In this document: piece by piece, positions 28,035 through 35,532 of the stretch | Layout of the letters: the number at the start of each line of letters is the position of its first letter | How positions within the stretch are numbered: the first letter of the stretch is position 1 | DNA from: Streptomyces sp. HD | GTDB lineage: Bacteria; Actinomycetota; Actinomycetes; Streptomycetales; Streptomycetaceae | Assembly (NCBI RefSeq): GCF_028369295.1 | Contig: NZ_JAQMYP010000023.1 | Coordinates: forward strand, 1-64,000 | DNA: 64,000 nt | Reading direction: 5' to 3' | Notes under the pieces: generated by a model | Seen by the model: only the letters and a program-made list of their open reading frames with translations | Databases searched by the model: none | Told to the model about the DNA's origin: nothing | Position numbers and translations under genes: made by a program

Positions 28035-29150
28035 ATGTACAAGCTTTTCTTCCGTCTGGTTTTCCAACGGATGGACCCTGAGCAGGCGCACTACCTGGCC
28101 TTCCGCTGGATCCGCCTCGCCGTCCGCATCCCCGTGCTGCGCACGTTCGTCGCCGCCGCCCTCGCGCCCCGGTACGAGGAACTGCGCACCGAGGCCTTCG
28201 GGCTGCGCATGCACGGTCCCTTCGGGCTCGCCGCCGGCTTCGACAAGAACGCCGTCGCCATCGACGGGATGTCGATGCTCGGTTTCGACCACGTCGAGAT
28301 CGGCACCGTCACCGGGGAGGCCCAGCCCGGCAACCCCAAGAAGCGGCTGTTCCGGCTCGTGAAGGACCGGGCGCTGATCAACCGCATGGGCTTCAACAAC
28401 GAGGGGTCGCTGGCCGTGGCGGCCCGCCTGGCGTCCCGTACGCCGGTCTTCAGGACCGTCGTGGGCGTCAACATCGGCAAGACCAAGCTCGTCCCGGAGG
28501 CGGAGGCCGTCGGCGACTACGTGAAGTCGACCGAGCGGCTGGCGCCGTACGCCGACTACCTGGTCGTGAACGTCTCCTCGCCCAACACGCCCGGCCTGCG
28601 CAACCTGCAGGCCACCGAGGCGCTGCGCCCGCTGCTGAGCGCCGTGCGCGAGGCCGCCGACCGTACGGTCGCGAACCGTCGCGTCCCGCTCCTGGTGAAG
28701 ATCGCGCCCGACCTCGCCGACGAGGACGTCGACGCGGTCGCCGACCTGGCCGTCGAGCTGGGGCTGGACGGGATCATCGCCACGAACACCACCATCGCGC
28801 GCGAGGGGCTCGGTCTGAAATCCGAACCCACTCTGGTCAAGGAGACCGGCGGTCTCTCCGGCGCACCCCTGAAGGCACGCTCCCTGGAGGTGCTGCGGCG
28901 CCTGTACGCGCGTGTGGGCGACCGGATCACCCTGGTGGGCGTCGGCGGCATCGAGAACGCCGAGGACGCCTGGCAGCGCATCCTGGCGGGCGCCACGCTG
29001 GTCCAGGGATACAGCGCCTTCATCTACGAGGGCCCCTTCTGGGGCCGCGCCATCCACAAGGGGCTCGCGGCCCGCCTGCGCACCAGCCCGTACGCCACCC
29101 TCGCCGACGCGGTCGGCGCCGACGTCAGGAAGGCAAGGAAGACCGTATGA
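28035..29150 (+). CDS. pyrD: Dihydroorotate dehydrogenase (quinone), class 2
   Basis: 371-aa FMN enzyme oxidising dihydroorotate to orotate and passing electrons to membrane quinone. The N-terminal amphipathic extension (MYKLFFRLVFQRMDPEQAHY) is the class 2 quinone-tunnel helix. The FMN barrel includes GLAAGFDKN, NRMGFNNEG, VNVSSPNTPGLR with the catalytic Ser, and LVGVGGIENAEDAW. It overlaps pyrF by four bases. Confidence 0.97.
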   Translation: MYKLFFRLVFQRMDPEQAHYLAFRWIRLAVRIPVLRTFVAAALAPRYEELRTEAFGLRMHGPFGLAAGFDKNAVAIDGMSMLGFDHVEIGTVTGEAQPGNPKKRLFRLVKDRALINRMGFNNEGSLAVAARLASRTPVFRTVVGVNIGKTKLVPEAEAVGDYVKSTERLAPYADYLVVNVSSPNTPGLRNLQATEALRPLLSAVREAADRTVANRRVPLLVKIAPDLADEDVDAVADLAVELGLDGIIATNTTIAREGLGLKSEPTLVKETGGLSGAPLKARSLEVLRRLYARVGDRITLVGVGGIENAEDAWQRILAGATLVQGYSAFIYEGPFWGRAIHKGLAARLRTSPYATLADAVGADVRKARKTV

Positions 29151-29992
29151 GTGCTCTGGAACCCTTTGGCGCACGACTGCGCCGGGTCATGGACGAGCGC
29201 GGCCCGCTGTGCGTCGGCATCGACCCGCACGCCTCCCTGCTCGCCGAGTGGGACCTGAACGACGACGTGGCCGGCCTGGAGCGGTTCAGCCGCACGGTCG
29301 TCGAGGCGATGGCCGACCGGGTCGCCGTGCTCAAGCCGCAGAGCGCGTTCTTCGAGCGCTTCGGCTCGCGCGGCGTCGCGGTCCTGGAGAAGTCGGTCGA
29401 GGAGGCGCGGGCGGCCGGGGCGCTGGTCGTGATGGACGCCAAGCGCGGCGACATCGGCTCGACCATGGCCGCGTACGCCGAGTCCTTCCTCCGCAAGGAC
29501 TCCCCGCTGTTCTCGGACGCGCTGACCGTCTCGCCGTACCTGGGCTACGGCTCGCTCTCACCGGCCGTCGCGCTCGCCCGCGAGAGCGGCACCGGCCTGT
29601 TCGTGCTCGCGCTGACCTCCAACCCGGAGGGCGGTGAGGTCCAGCATGCGATCCGCGCGGACGGCCGCAACGTCGGCGCGACGATGCTGGCGCATCTGGC
29701 GGCCGAGAACACCGGCGAGGAGCCCATGGGGTCCTTCGGGGCGGTCGTCGGCGCCACGCTCGGCGACCTGTCCACCTACGACCTCGACATCAACGGTCCG
29801 CTCCTCGCGCCCGGCATCGGGGCGCAGGGCGCCACGCCGGCCGATCTTCCGCGTGTCTTCGGCACCGCGGTGCGCAATGTCGTGCCGAATGTCAGCCGGG
29901 GGGTGCTGCGGCACGGACCCGACGTCGTCGCGCTGCGTGAGGCCGCGTCACGCTTCGCCGACGAGGTCCGGGTCGCCGTGTCGGGCGTCTGA
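29147..29992 (+). CDS. pyrF: Orotidine 5'-phosphate decarboxylase, type 2
   Basis: 281-aa TIM-barrel enzyme making UMP, the last step of the pathway encoded here. The type 2 signature VVMDAKRGDIGSTM contains D97, K99 and D102. APGIGAQGATPAD is the phosphate-binding region. ATG overlaps the pyrD stop. Confidence 0.96.
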   Translation: MSALEPFGARLRRVMDERGPLCVGIDPHASLLAEWDLNDDVAGLERFSRTVVEAMADRVAVLKPQSAFFERFGSRGVAVLEKSVEEARAAGALVVMDAKRGDIGSTMAAYAESFLRKDSPLFSDALTVSPYLGYGSLSPAVALARESGTGLFVLALTSNPEGGEVQHAIRADGRNVGATMLAHLAAENTGEEPMGSFGAVVGATLGDLSTYDLDINGPLLAPGIGAQGATPADLPRVFGTAVRNVVPNVSRGVLRHGPDVVALREAASRFADEVRVAVSGV

Positions 29993-30280
29993 CCGCCGTC
30001 AGGGGTGTTCGAGGCGGTCGGACGAGTCCTCCGATGAGTGACTCCGGGTCGGCTTGAGTCTGAATACATCCTCAAATCCAGGGCATTATGTCCTAAATGT
30101 CCGGCCTGACGGAGGCTGACCAGGACTTTTCCGCTGTTCTCGCTGACTCTGGCGGACTTGCCCGCTAGTCTCCGACGAGAGTCAACGGGCAAGCGTGTTG
30201 TTCGTGGCTCCCCAGGTGTGGGGCGACTAGGTTCCTCACCGGTCCGTATCCGACAGTTCGACATCCGAGGTGACGTAGGC

Positions 30281-30604
30281 GTGGCTCTTCCGCCCCTTAC
30301 CCCTGAACAGCGCGCAGCCGCGCTCGAAAAGGCCGCCGCGGCTCGCCGGGAGCGGGCCGAGGTCAAGAATCGACTCAAGCACTCCGGCGCCTCCCTGCAT
30401 GAGGTCATCAAGCAGGGCCAGGAGAACGACGTCATCGGCAAGATGAAGGTCTCCGCCCTGCTTGAGTCCCTGCCGGGCGTGGGCAAGGTCCGCGCCAAGC
30501 AGATCATGGAGCGACTCGGCATCTCCGAGAGCCGCCGCGTGCGCGGTCTCGGCTCGAACCAGATCGCCTCCCTGGAGCGTGAGTTCGGCAGCACCGGCTC
30601 CTGA
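30281..30604 (+). CDS. sihF: Actinobacterial integration host factor (sIHF)
   Basis: 107-aa nucleoid-associated protein unrelated to E. coli IHF. It binds and bends DNA with little sequence specificity and influences topology, sporulation and antibiotic production. A long basic N-terminal helix (RAAALEKAAAARRERAEVK) leads into a helix-hairpin-helix-like segment LPGVGKVRAKQIMERLG at 64-80. GTG start at 30281 (MALPPLTPEQ); an upstream extension of the frame has no matching sequence. An AT-richer stretch at about 30050-30110 in the 288-base upstream gap is the likely promoter zone. Confidence 0.94.
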   Translation: MALPPLTPEQRAAALEKAAAARRERAEVKNRLKHSGASLHEVIKQGQENDVIGKMKVSALLESLPGVGKVRAKQIMERLGISESRRVRGLGSNQIASLEREFGSTGS

Positions 30605-30651
30605 GTCCGGGTACTCCGGACCGGGAGTCCCGGGCACTCCGGGATTGCTGG

Positions 30652-30657
30652 AATAAT
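30652..30657 (+). promoter_or_regulatory. -10 element of a leaderless gmk promoter
   Basis: AATAAT ends six bases before the gmk ATG at 30664 and no Shine-Dalgarno is present, suggesting a leaderless transcript from within the sihF-gmk gap. No clear -35 is visible. Confidence 0.4.
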
Positions 30658-30663
30658 CGCTGC

Positions 30664-31221
30664 ATGAGTGAACGTCCGCGGCTGACCGTGCTCTCCGGCC
30701 CCTCCGGGGTCGGCAAGAGCACGGTCGTCGCCCATATGCGCAAGGAACACCCCGAGGTCTGGCTCTCGGTGTCGGCGACGACCCGCAAGCCCCGCCCCGG
30801 CGAGAAGCACGGAGTCCACTACTTCTTCGTCACCGACGAGGAGATGGACAAGCTGATCGCCAACGGCGAGCTGCTGGAGTGGGCGGAGTTCGCCGGCAAC
30901 CGCTACGGCACGCCGCGTGCTGCCGTGATCGAGCGGCTGGAGGCGGGTGAGCCCGTCCTCCTGGAGATCGACCTCCAGGGTGCGCGGCAGGTCCGCGAGT
31001 CCATGGCCGAGGCTCAGCTGGTGTTCCTGGCTCCTCCCTCCTGGGAGGAGCTCGTGCGCAGACTCACCGGACGTGGCACCGAGCCGCCCGAAGTGATCGA
31101 ACGCCGCCTGGACGCGGCGAAGGTCGAGCTGGCGGCCGAGCCCGAGTTCGATATGACCTTGGTCAACACCTCCGTCGAGGACGTGGCGCGCGAGCTGCTA
31201 GCCTTGGTGGACGTTGTGTGA
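30664..31221 (+). CDS. gmk: Guanylate kinase
   Basis: 185-aa P-loop kinase converting GMP to GDP. The P-loop SGPSGVGKST is at 11-20. The GMP-binding segment SVSATTRKPRPGEKHGVHYFF and the lid region follow. The gmk-rpoZ-coaBC-metK order downstream of sihF is the usual actinomycete arrangement. Confidence 0.97.
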   Translation: MSERPRLTVLSGPSGVGKSTVVAHMRKEHPEVWLSVSATTRKPRPGEKHGVHYFFVTDEEMDKLIANGELLEWAEFAGNRYGTPRAAVIERLEAGEPVLLEIDLQGARQVRESMAEAQLVFLAPPSWEELVRRLTGRGTEPPEVIERRLDAAKVELAAEPEFDMTLVNTSVEDVARELLALVDVV

Positions 31222-31288
31222 TCGTGCCTGATCGTTTCGAGGCTTGATCATTCACCCCGATTCTTTCCCATCCATCGGAAGGTAGAGC

Positions 31289-31561
31289 GTGTCCTCTTCC
31301 ATCTCCGCGCCCGAGGGCATCATCAACCCGCCGATCGACGAGCTTCTTGAGGCCACGGACTCGAAGTACAGCCTCGTGATCTACGCGGCCAAGCGGGCCC
31401 GCCAGATCAACGCGTACTACTCGCAGCTCGGCGAGGGCCTCCTTGAGTACGTCGGTCCGCTGGTCGACACCCACGTGCACGAGAAGCCGCTCTCGATCGC
31501 CCTGCGCGAGATCAACGCGGGTCTGCTGACGTCCGAGGCCGTAGAGGGCCCGGCGCAGTAA
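31289..31561 (+). CDS. rpoZ: RNA polymerase omega subunit
   Basis: 90-aa subunit that helps fold and retain beta-prime. GTG start with MSSSISAPEGIINPPIDELL and the conserved core SKYSLVIYAAKRARQINAYY. In Streptomyces omega loss impairs antibiotic production and morphogenesis. A hairpin follows the stop. Confidence 0.96.
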   Translation: MSSSISAPEGIINPPIDELLEATDSKYSLVIYAAKRARQINAYYSQLGEGLLEYVGPLVDTHVHEKPLSIALREINAGLLTSEAVEGPAQ

Positions 31562-31590
31562 GTCGTATTTACAGCTTTGAGCTGGCTTTT

Positions 31591-31625
31591 CCACAGGCCC
31601 GGCAGCGCGACTGTCGGGCCTGTGG
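31591..31625 (+). terminator. Hairpin after rpoZ
   Basis: CCACAGGCCCG and CGGGCCTGTGG form a perfect 11-bp stem, with a further CAG/CTG pairing inside the 13-base loop. It lies 30 bases past the rpoZ stop and before coaBC. Confidence 0.75.
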
Positions 31626-31699
31626 TCTGCTCGGGGGTGCAGGGAAGTCTCCCGCTGTGATGCAGCATGGAGTCGTGGGTTCAACGAGTGGGAGGCCCG

Positions 31700-32902
31700 G
31701 TGGGCAAGCCGAAGGTCGTTCTGGGGGTCAGCGGTGGCATCGCCGCGTACAAGGCCTGTGAGCTGCTGCGCAGACTGACGGAGTCCGGCCATGACGTCCG
31801 GGTCGTGCCCACCGCCTCCGCTCTGCACTTCGTCGGCGCCGCTACCTGGTCCGCCCTGTCCGGCCACCCCGTCTCGACCGAGGTCTGGGACGACGTCCAC
31901 GAGGTCCCGCACGTCCGTATCGGCCAACAGGCCGACCTGGTGGTCGTCGCCCCGGCGACCGCCGACACCCTCGCCAAGGCGGCCCACGGCCTCGCCGACG
32001 ACCTGCTGACCAACACCCTGCTCACCGCCCGCTGTCCGGTGGTCTTCGCCCCCGCCATGCACACCGAGATGTGGGAGCACCCGGCCACCCAGGAGAACGT
32101 GGCGACGCTGCGCCGACGCGGCGCGGTCGTCATCGAGCCCGCCGTCGGCCGCCTCACCGGCGTCGACACCGGCAAGGGCCGGCTGCCCGAGCCCGCCGAG
32201 ATATTCGAGGTCTGCCGCCGGGTGCTGGCCCGGGGCGTGACCGAGCCGGACCTCAAGGGGCGGCACGTCGTCGTCAGCGCCGGCGGCACGCGCGAGCCTC
32301 TCGACCCGGTCCGCTTCCTCGGCAACCGCTCCTCCGGCAAGCAGGGCTACGCCCTCGCCCGCACCGCCGCCGCCCGGGGCGCCCGGGTCACGCTGATCGC
32401 GGCCAACACCGGGCTGCCCGACCCGGCTGGCGTGGACGTCGTGCAGGTCGGCACCGCCGTGCAACTGCGGGAGGCGGTCCTGAAGGCGGCCGCGGACGCC
32501 GACGCGGTGGTGATGGCGGCCGCCGTCGCGGACTTCCGCCCGGCCGCCTACGCCGCCGGAAAGATCAAGAAGAAGGACGGCGAGGACCCGGAGCCCGTCG
32601 TCCTGGTACGGAATCCGGACATCCTCGCGGAGATCTCGACCGACCGCTCCCGCACCGGCCAGGTCGTCGTCGGCTTCGCCGCCGAGACGGATGACGTCCT
32701 GGCGAACGGCCGCAGAAAGCTGGAGCGCAAGGGGTGCGACCTCCTCGTGGTGAACGAGGTGGGCGAGCGCAAGACCTTCGGCTCCGAGGAGAACGAGGCG
32801 GTCGTCCTGGGCGCCGACGGCAGCGAGACACCCGTACCGCACGGGCCCAAGGAAGCCCTGGCCGAAATCGTATGGGACCTGGTGACGGGGCGACTCGGGT
32901 GA
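31700..32902 (+). CDS. coaBC: Bifunctional phosphopantothenoylcysteine decarboxylase/phosphopantothenate-cysteine ligase
   Basis: 400-aa fused CoA-biosynthesis enzyme. The N-terminal CoaC flavoprotein half has GVSGGIAAYKA, PATADTLAKAAHGLADDLL with the catalytic His, and CPVVFAPAMHTEMW. The C-terminal CoaB half has VSAGGTREPLDPVRFLGNRS, GKQGYALA, and near the end GFAAETDD and CDLLVVNEV. I favour the GTG at 31700, with GGGAGG four bases upstream, over the codon at 31667, which would add 11 unconserved residues. Confidence 0.95.
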   Translation: MGKPKVVLGVSGGIAAYKACELLRRLTESGHDVRVVPTASALHFVGAATWSALSGHPVSTEVWDDVHEVPHVRIGQQADLVVVAPATADTLAKAAHGLADDLLTNTLLTARCPVVFAPAMHTEMWEHPATQENVATLRRRGAVVIEPAVGRLTGVDTGKGRLPEPAEIFEVCRRVLARGVTEPDLKGRHVVVSAGGTREPLDPVRFLGNRSSGKQGYALARTAAARGARVTLIAANTGLPDPAGVDVVQVGTAVQLREAVLKAAADADAVVMAAAVADFRPAAYAAGKIKKKDGEDPEPVVLVRNPDILAEISTDRSRTGQVVVGFAAETDDVLANGRRKLERKGCDLLVVNEVGERKTFGSEENEAVVLGADGSETPVPHGPKEALAEIVWDLVTGRLG

Positions 32903-32952
32903 ATGTTTGATGCGCTCCGGTCCTCCCTCGACCGTCGCTCGATTCGGGTGTG

Positions 32953-32972
32953 GCGCCCCTGGCCAAGGGCGC
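32953..32972 (+). terminator. Hairpin between coaBC and metK
   Basis: GCGCCC...GGGCGC (6-bp arms) around an inner TGGCCA palindrome, 51 bases beyond the coaBC stop. No T-run. It lies in the 239-base metK leader, where I find no SAM-riboswitch-like structure. Confidence 0.4.
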
Positions 32973-33141
32973 GTGACATTGGGCAGAATGCCCGTGCCGC
33001 AGGTCACAGCGCTCCCGAGAGGCGAGACAGGGGGTCCGTGACCGAGCAGGACGGATAAACTGTCCTCGGACGACGCCGGGCGCAGCCCCCGTCCCGTCCG
33101 CCAATGATCAGCCAGCAGCCGCTGCAACCCCAGGGAGCGTT

Positions 33142-34365
33142 GTGTCCCGTCGCCTGTTCACCTCGGAGTCCGTGACCGAAGGTCACCCCGACAAGATCGC
33201 TGACCAGATCAGCGACACCATTCTCGACGCGCTTCTGCGTGAGGACCCGACTTCCCGGGTCGCCGTCGAAACCCTCATCACGACCGGCCTGGTGCACGTG
33301 GCCGGCGAGGTCACGACCAAGACGTACGCGGATATCGCGACGCTGGTCCGCAACAAGGTCCTTGAGATCGGCTACGACTCCTCGAAGAAGGGCTTCGACG
33401 GCGCCTCCTGCGGCGTCTCCGTCTCGATCGGCGCGCAGTCGCCGGACATCGCGCAGGGCGTCGACACGGCGTACGAGTCCCGGGTCGAGGGTGCCGCCGC
33501 AGATGGAGAACTCGACGAGCTGGACCGTCAGGGCGCCGGTGACCAGGGCCTGATGTTCGGCTACGCGACGGACGAGACGCCGACGCTGATGCCGCTGCCG
33601 ATCTTCCTGGCGCACCGCCTGTCCAAGCGCCTCTCCGAGGTCCGCAAGAACGGCACGATCCCCTACCTGCGCCCGGACGGCAAGACGCAGGTCACGATCG
33701 AATACGACGGCGACAAGGCGGTCCGCCTGGACACCGTGGTCGTCTCCTCGCAGCACGCGAGCGACATCGACCTGGAGTCGCTCCTCGCGCCCGACATCCG
33801 GGAGTTCGTGGTCGAGCCGGAGCTGAAGGCGCTCCTCGACGACGGCATCAAGCTGGACACCGACGGCTACCGCCTGCTGGTCAACCCCACCGGCCGCTTC
33901 GAGATCGGCGGTCCGATGGGTGACGCGGGTCTGACCGGCCGGAAGATCATCATCGACACCTACGGCGGCATGGCCCGCCATGGCGGTGGCGCCTTCTCCG
34001 GCAAGGACCCGTCCAAGGTGGACCGTTCGGCGGCGTACGCGATGCGCTGGGTCGCCAAGAACGTCGTCGCGGCCGGCCTGGCCTCGCGCTGCGAGGTGCA
34101 GGTGGCGTACGCGATCGGCAAGGCCGAGCCGGTCGGTCTGTTCGTGGAGACCTTCGGCACGGCCAAGGTCGACACCGAGAAGATCGAGAAGGCCATCGAC
34201 GAGGTCTTCGACCTCCGCCCGGCCGCGATCATCCGCGACCTGGACCTGCTCCGCCCGATCTACGCCCAGACGGCGGCCTACGGCCACTTCGGCCGTGAGC
34301 TGCCGGAGTTCACGTGGGAGCGGACGGACCGGGTGGAGGCGCTGCGGAACGCCGTGGGGCTGTAA
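33142..34365 (+). CDS. metK: S-adenosylmethionine synthetase
   Basis: 407-aa enzyme making SAM from methionine and ATP. All signatures are present: TEGHPDKIADQISD near the N-terminus, GAGDQGLMFGYATDE in the middle, and the P-loop-like GGGAFSGKDPSKVDRS. GTG start, MSRRLFTSESV. SAM level influences actinorhodin-type antibiotic production in Streptomyces. It is followed by a strong terminator and then by the accessory TIR cassette on the other strand. Confidence 0.98.
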   Translation: MSRRLFTSESVTEGHPDKIADQISDTILDALLREDPTSRVAVETLITTGLVHVAGEVTTKTYADIATLVRNKVLEIGYDSSKKGFDGASCGVSVSIGAQSPDIAQGVDTAYESRVEGAAADGELDELDRQGAGDQGLMFGYATDETPTLMPLPIFLAHRLSKRLSEVRKNGTIPYLRPDGKTQVTIEYDGDKAVRLDTVVVSSQHASDIDLESLLAPDIREFVVEPELKALLDDGIKLDTDGYRLLVNPTGRFEIGGPMGDAGLTGRKIIIDTYGGMARHGGGAFSGKDPSKVDRSAAYAMRWVAKNVVAAGLASRCEVQVAYAIGKAEPVGLFVETFGTAKVDTEKIEKAIDEVFDLRPAAIIRDLDLLRPIYAQTAAYGHFGRELPEFTWERTDRVEALRNAVGL

Positions 34366-34385
34366 GACCTGATCCCAGGCTTGTG

Positions 34386-34417
34386 CGAGGTCCGGTTCCT
34401 ACGGGAACCGGGCCTCG
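34386..34417 (+). terminator. Terminator after metK
   Basis: CGAGGTCCGGTTCC, loop TACG, GGAACCGGGCCTCG: a 14-bp stem with one T-G pair, 20 bases past the metK stop, followed by TTCGTGTTT. It also marks the left edge of the TIR cassette. Confidence 0.85.
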
Positions 34418-34437
34418 TTCGTGTTTCCGTGCGCGGT

Positions 34438-35532
34438 CTACTCCTCGGTGACAGGTCCGATGTCCGTCGATGATTCGTCCGGATCGTCCCCGTCTCCATC
34501 CCCCTTCCCATCCCCCTCGCCGTCCCGGTCCTTGTCGCCGTGTGCCCCCTCGTCCGGCGGGGCGAACCGCTTGCGGATCTCCTCCGCCGCCTCCGGGTTC
34601 TTCTCCTTGATCGCCATCGCCACCTGATCGGCGACCATCATGCAGTCGTCGGCACCGGGCTTGAAGCCCAGCCCCTGCATGAAGTCGGTGAACAGATCGG
34701 CCGGACCATGCGGCGTCTCGGCGGCGGGAGCCTCGGTGAAGGCGTCCGGCACGAGATGCCGGAAGGGCTCGGCGACCTGCTCGTTGTTGGCCGCTGACGT
34801 CAGCTGGGCGAGCAGCCCGATGTCCCCGACGGTCTTCGCCACCTGGTCGTCGTTCTTGGCCAGCCACCAGACCACGGCACGTCCCGTGTCCCGCAGGACG
34901 TCGTCGCCCAGATAGGCACGACGACTCTGCTCCCATTTGCGCTCGTGCTCCCACAGCTCCTCGTCCTTGCGGATGGCAGCGAGACGGTCCAGCCGGGTCT
35001 GGTCCTCCTCCGAGAGCCGGAGTACGACGTCCAGGGCCATGGACCGGACGTGCCCGCTCCGGTCGGGCTGCATCTCGGCCAGCGCACCGCTCAGTTCGTG
35101 CTGAACGAGGGAGCTGCGGAAGGGATCGCGGCCGGCGGTGATGTCCCGGGCCCGGGCGAGGATGGCTTCCACCGCGAGCCCACCGTGGTGGGTGCCGGTC
35201 TCCTGCGCGTAGGGCTTCTCGGGCCACCAGCGGACGGTCGCGGACAGGAGGAAGTCGTAGTCTTCCAGCGAACTCGGCAGCGCGACGTCCCGCACGGACA
35301 GCTCGCGCCGCTCCACGTCCGGCACCGGCGGTGCCGTCACGGTGTCGGAGACCGGCTTCCCCCGGTTCGCCCGCGACGCCGCGACCGTGGCCCCTGCCCA
35401 GGACGCTCCCAGGAGGACGACGGCGACGGGCCAGGCCCAGATCGGCCAGGACACGTACAGACCGAGGATCAGTACGAGCATCGAGCTGATCAGCATCAGA
35501 AAGACGGACACGGTCTTCTGACCGGAACTCAT
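34438..35532 (-). CDS. Two-TM membrane protein of the TIR cassette, acidic C-terminal tail
   Basis: 364-aa protein I do not recognise. Two closely spaced hydrophobic segments at about 8-27 and 30-50 anchor the N-terminus. Residues 70-325 are soluble and mostly helical, Glu/Asp/Arg-rich, with a conserved-looking block HELSGALAEMQPDRSGHVRSM. The last 40 residues are very acidic with DxDxDG-like repeats (DKDRDGEGDGKGDGDGDD), which could bind divalent cations. The start ATG overlaps the NTPase stop by four bases, so it is the third coupled product of the TIR operon and a candidate membrane partner or anchor. Its stop lies 21 bases from the metK hairpin. Confidence 0.75.
   Translation of the reverse strand: MSSGQKTVSVFLMLISSMLVLILGLYVSWPIWAWPVAVVLLGASWAGATVAASRANRGKPVSDTVTAPPVPDVERRELSVRDVALPSSLEDYDFLLSATVRWWPEKPYAQETGTHHGGLAVEAILARARDITAGRDPFRSSLVQHELSGALAEMQPDRSGHVRSMALDVVLRLSEEDQTRLDRLAAIRKDEELWEHERKWEQSRRAYLGDDVLRDTGRAVVWWLAKNDDQVAKTVGDIGLLAQLTSAANNEQVAEPFRHLVPDAFTEAPAAETPHGPADLFTDFMQGLGFKPGADDCMMVADQVAMAIKEKNPEAAEEIRKRFAPPDEGAHGDKDRDGEGDGKGDGDGDDPDESSTDIGPVTEE

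Noticed and set aside
32903..33141. SAM riboswitch upstream of metK
   Set aside because: Only a short hairpin with 6-bp arms is visible; none of the conserved SAM-I/II/IV core elements can be made out.
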